The translations under genes and the position numbers were made by a program. 7,435 bases of DNA, from contig JAAHIC010000204.1 of the NCBI GenBank assembly GCA_010671965.1, positions 1 through 7,435 of the forward strand, given 5' to 3'. The DNA comes from Leptolyngbya sp. SIO4C5. GTDB taxonomy: Bacteria; Cyanobacteriota; Cyanobacteriia; Phormidesmidales; Phormidesmidaceae. The notes beneath the pieces are model-generated. The model had not been told where the DNA came from, ran no database searches, and worked only from the letters and a program-made list of their open reading frames with translations. Positions 7,020 to 7,435 of the stretch are shown here, one piece after another; position 1 is the first letter of the stretch; every line of letters starts with the position of its first letter.

Positions 7020-7104
7020 ACTTGCCGATAGAGGCTAGCGATCTGTCTGTGGTTTCGCGATCGCGCCTTTGCGGTGGAGTCTTGTGGTCATTGAGGGAGA
7101 GTTG

Positions 7105-7398
7105 ATGAAATCATCAAAAGCACTTGCAGCCGCTGCGGTGCAGTATCGAGCAACGATTGAAACCTACTGTCAAATTGCGGTGCGGCCAGAACTCAGTGAG
7201 GCCGAAGCGGATCAGCTATCGGCAATTTTAGAACAGGCTCAGACAGATTCATCCCTGAGCTTTTTGCTAGATGAAGTCGATCATTTACTGGCTCATAGAC
7301 ATAACCTGATTGATGAAAAGCAAATTCGATTGCAGCAGTTACGGTTGCAGGCAAAGATTGAAGGCGAATGGTTAGAGGAACTGCTGCTTGAAGTTTGA
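7105..7398 (+). CDS. Small helical protein of unknown function (97 aa)
   Basis: I do not recognise a family. The protein begins MKSSKALAAAAVQY and appears wholly alpha-helical. An Ala-rich first helix leads into an acidic segment (LSEAEADQLSAILEQAQ), and a charged second half from about residue 50 ends in a Gln/Leu/Glu-rich amphipathic stretch that could form a coiled coil. There is no signal peptide or membrane segment. The ATG at 7105 is chosen because GAGGGAG (7093-7099) sits five bases upstream; the same frame is open from a TTG at 7069 but lacks such support there. The gene lies 216 bases after herA with its own possible promoter, so co-transcription is uncertain. Its last codons fall in the left arm of the terminal inverted repeat and the stop TGA (7396-7398) is in the loop. 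If the repeat is a fold-back artefact, the C-terminus is probably still genuine, but this is less certain than the rest. Confidence 0.65.
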   Translation: MKSSKALAAAAVQYRATIETYCQIAVRPELSEAEADQLSAILEQAQTDSSLSFLLDEVDHLLAHRHNLIDEKQIRLQQLRLQAKIEGEWLEELLLEV

Positions 7399-7435
7399 AC
7401 GTCAAGCAGCAGTTCCTCTAACCATTCGCCTTCAA
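7358..7435. repeat. Perfect 34-bp inverted repeat with 10-nt loop at the right edge (probable fold-back artefact)
   Basis: Bases 7358-7391 and 7402-7435 are exact reverse complements over 34 positions, separated by AGTTTGAACG. The left arm is coding sequence of the small gene (its last dozen codons). The right arm ends exactly at the end of the window. No T run lies within view after the right arm. The innermost five pairs, CTTGA (7387-7391) with TCAAG (7402-7406), could have primed a strand folding back on itself. Confidence 0.9.

Larger units (their letters stand above)
832..7064. repeat. HIP1 octamers (GCGATCGC), eight scattered copies
   Basis: Exact copies start at 832, 941, 2444, 3944, 4368, 5304, 6431 and 7057. 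This is about one per 850 bases across the cyanobacterial part, against a chance expectation of one per ~65 kb for an 8-mer at even base composition. HIP1 over-representation is a known genome-wide signature of many cyanobacteria. Copies lie both in genes and in gaps. None occurs in 1-680. Confidence 0.95.

Noticed and set aside
7069..7104. TTG start giving a 109-residue version of the small protein
   Set aside because: The added 12 residues have no ribosome site, while the ATG at 7105 has GAGGGAG at proper spacing.
7358..7435. Reading the terminal inverted repeat as an intrinsic terminator
   Set aside because: The arms are 34 bp and exact, the left arm is coding sequence, and no T run is visible. 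A fold-back artefact fits better.

Overview
The window is mostly cyanobacterial chromosome, with a stretch of unrelated high-GC proteobacterial DNA joined to its left end and a fold-back repeat at its right end. Three things point to a cyanobacterium for bases from about 680 onward: eight exact copies of the HIP1 octamer GCGATCGC, a phosphoenolpyruvate carboxylase with the cyanobacterial length and insert pattern, and moderate GC content (one sampled line, 1021-1080, is 27/60 G+C). The first ~680 bases have no HIP1 site and are far richer in GC (line 361-420 is 45/60). On the minus strand they encode the end of urtB and the first 209 codons of urtC, urea ABC transporter permeases of a proteobacterial type.

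Layout. 1-629 (-) is urtC, running off the left edge. 626-~679 (-) is the last codons of urtB, cut off at the join. From about 681 to 902 (+) is the 3' end of an unrecognised cyanobacterial gene. 903-1143 is a spacer with a possible promoter and inverted repeat. 1144-4254 (+) is ppc, complete. 4459-4995 (+) is a secreted protein that reads as an eight-stranded outer-membrane beta-barrel, followed by a GC-rich hairpin. 5176-6888 (+) is a complete HerA-type (HAS-barrel plus DUF87) ATPase. 7105-7398 (+) is a small helical protein of unknown function. The last 78 bases form a perfect 34-bp inverted repeat around a 10-nt loop, ending exactly at the window edge.

The cyanobacterial genes all point the same way but are separated by gaps of 180-240 bases, so they look like separate transcription units rather than one operon. 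Their functions (carbon anaplerosis, outer membrane, DNA translocation) do not suggest a shared pathway. I see no CRISPR array, tRNA, rRNA, transposase or recognisable defence system.

The most important observations concern the integrity of the sequence. The left join and the right fold-back both look like assembly or amplification artefacts, and the join creates a spurious 289-codon fusion frame. The most interesting biological signals are a terminator-like palindrome with a T7 run inside the herA coding sequence, operator-like inverted repeats before ppc and before the last gene, and the barrel protein. I found no convincing evidence of a new multi-gene system.
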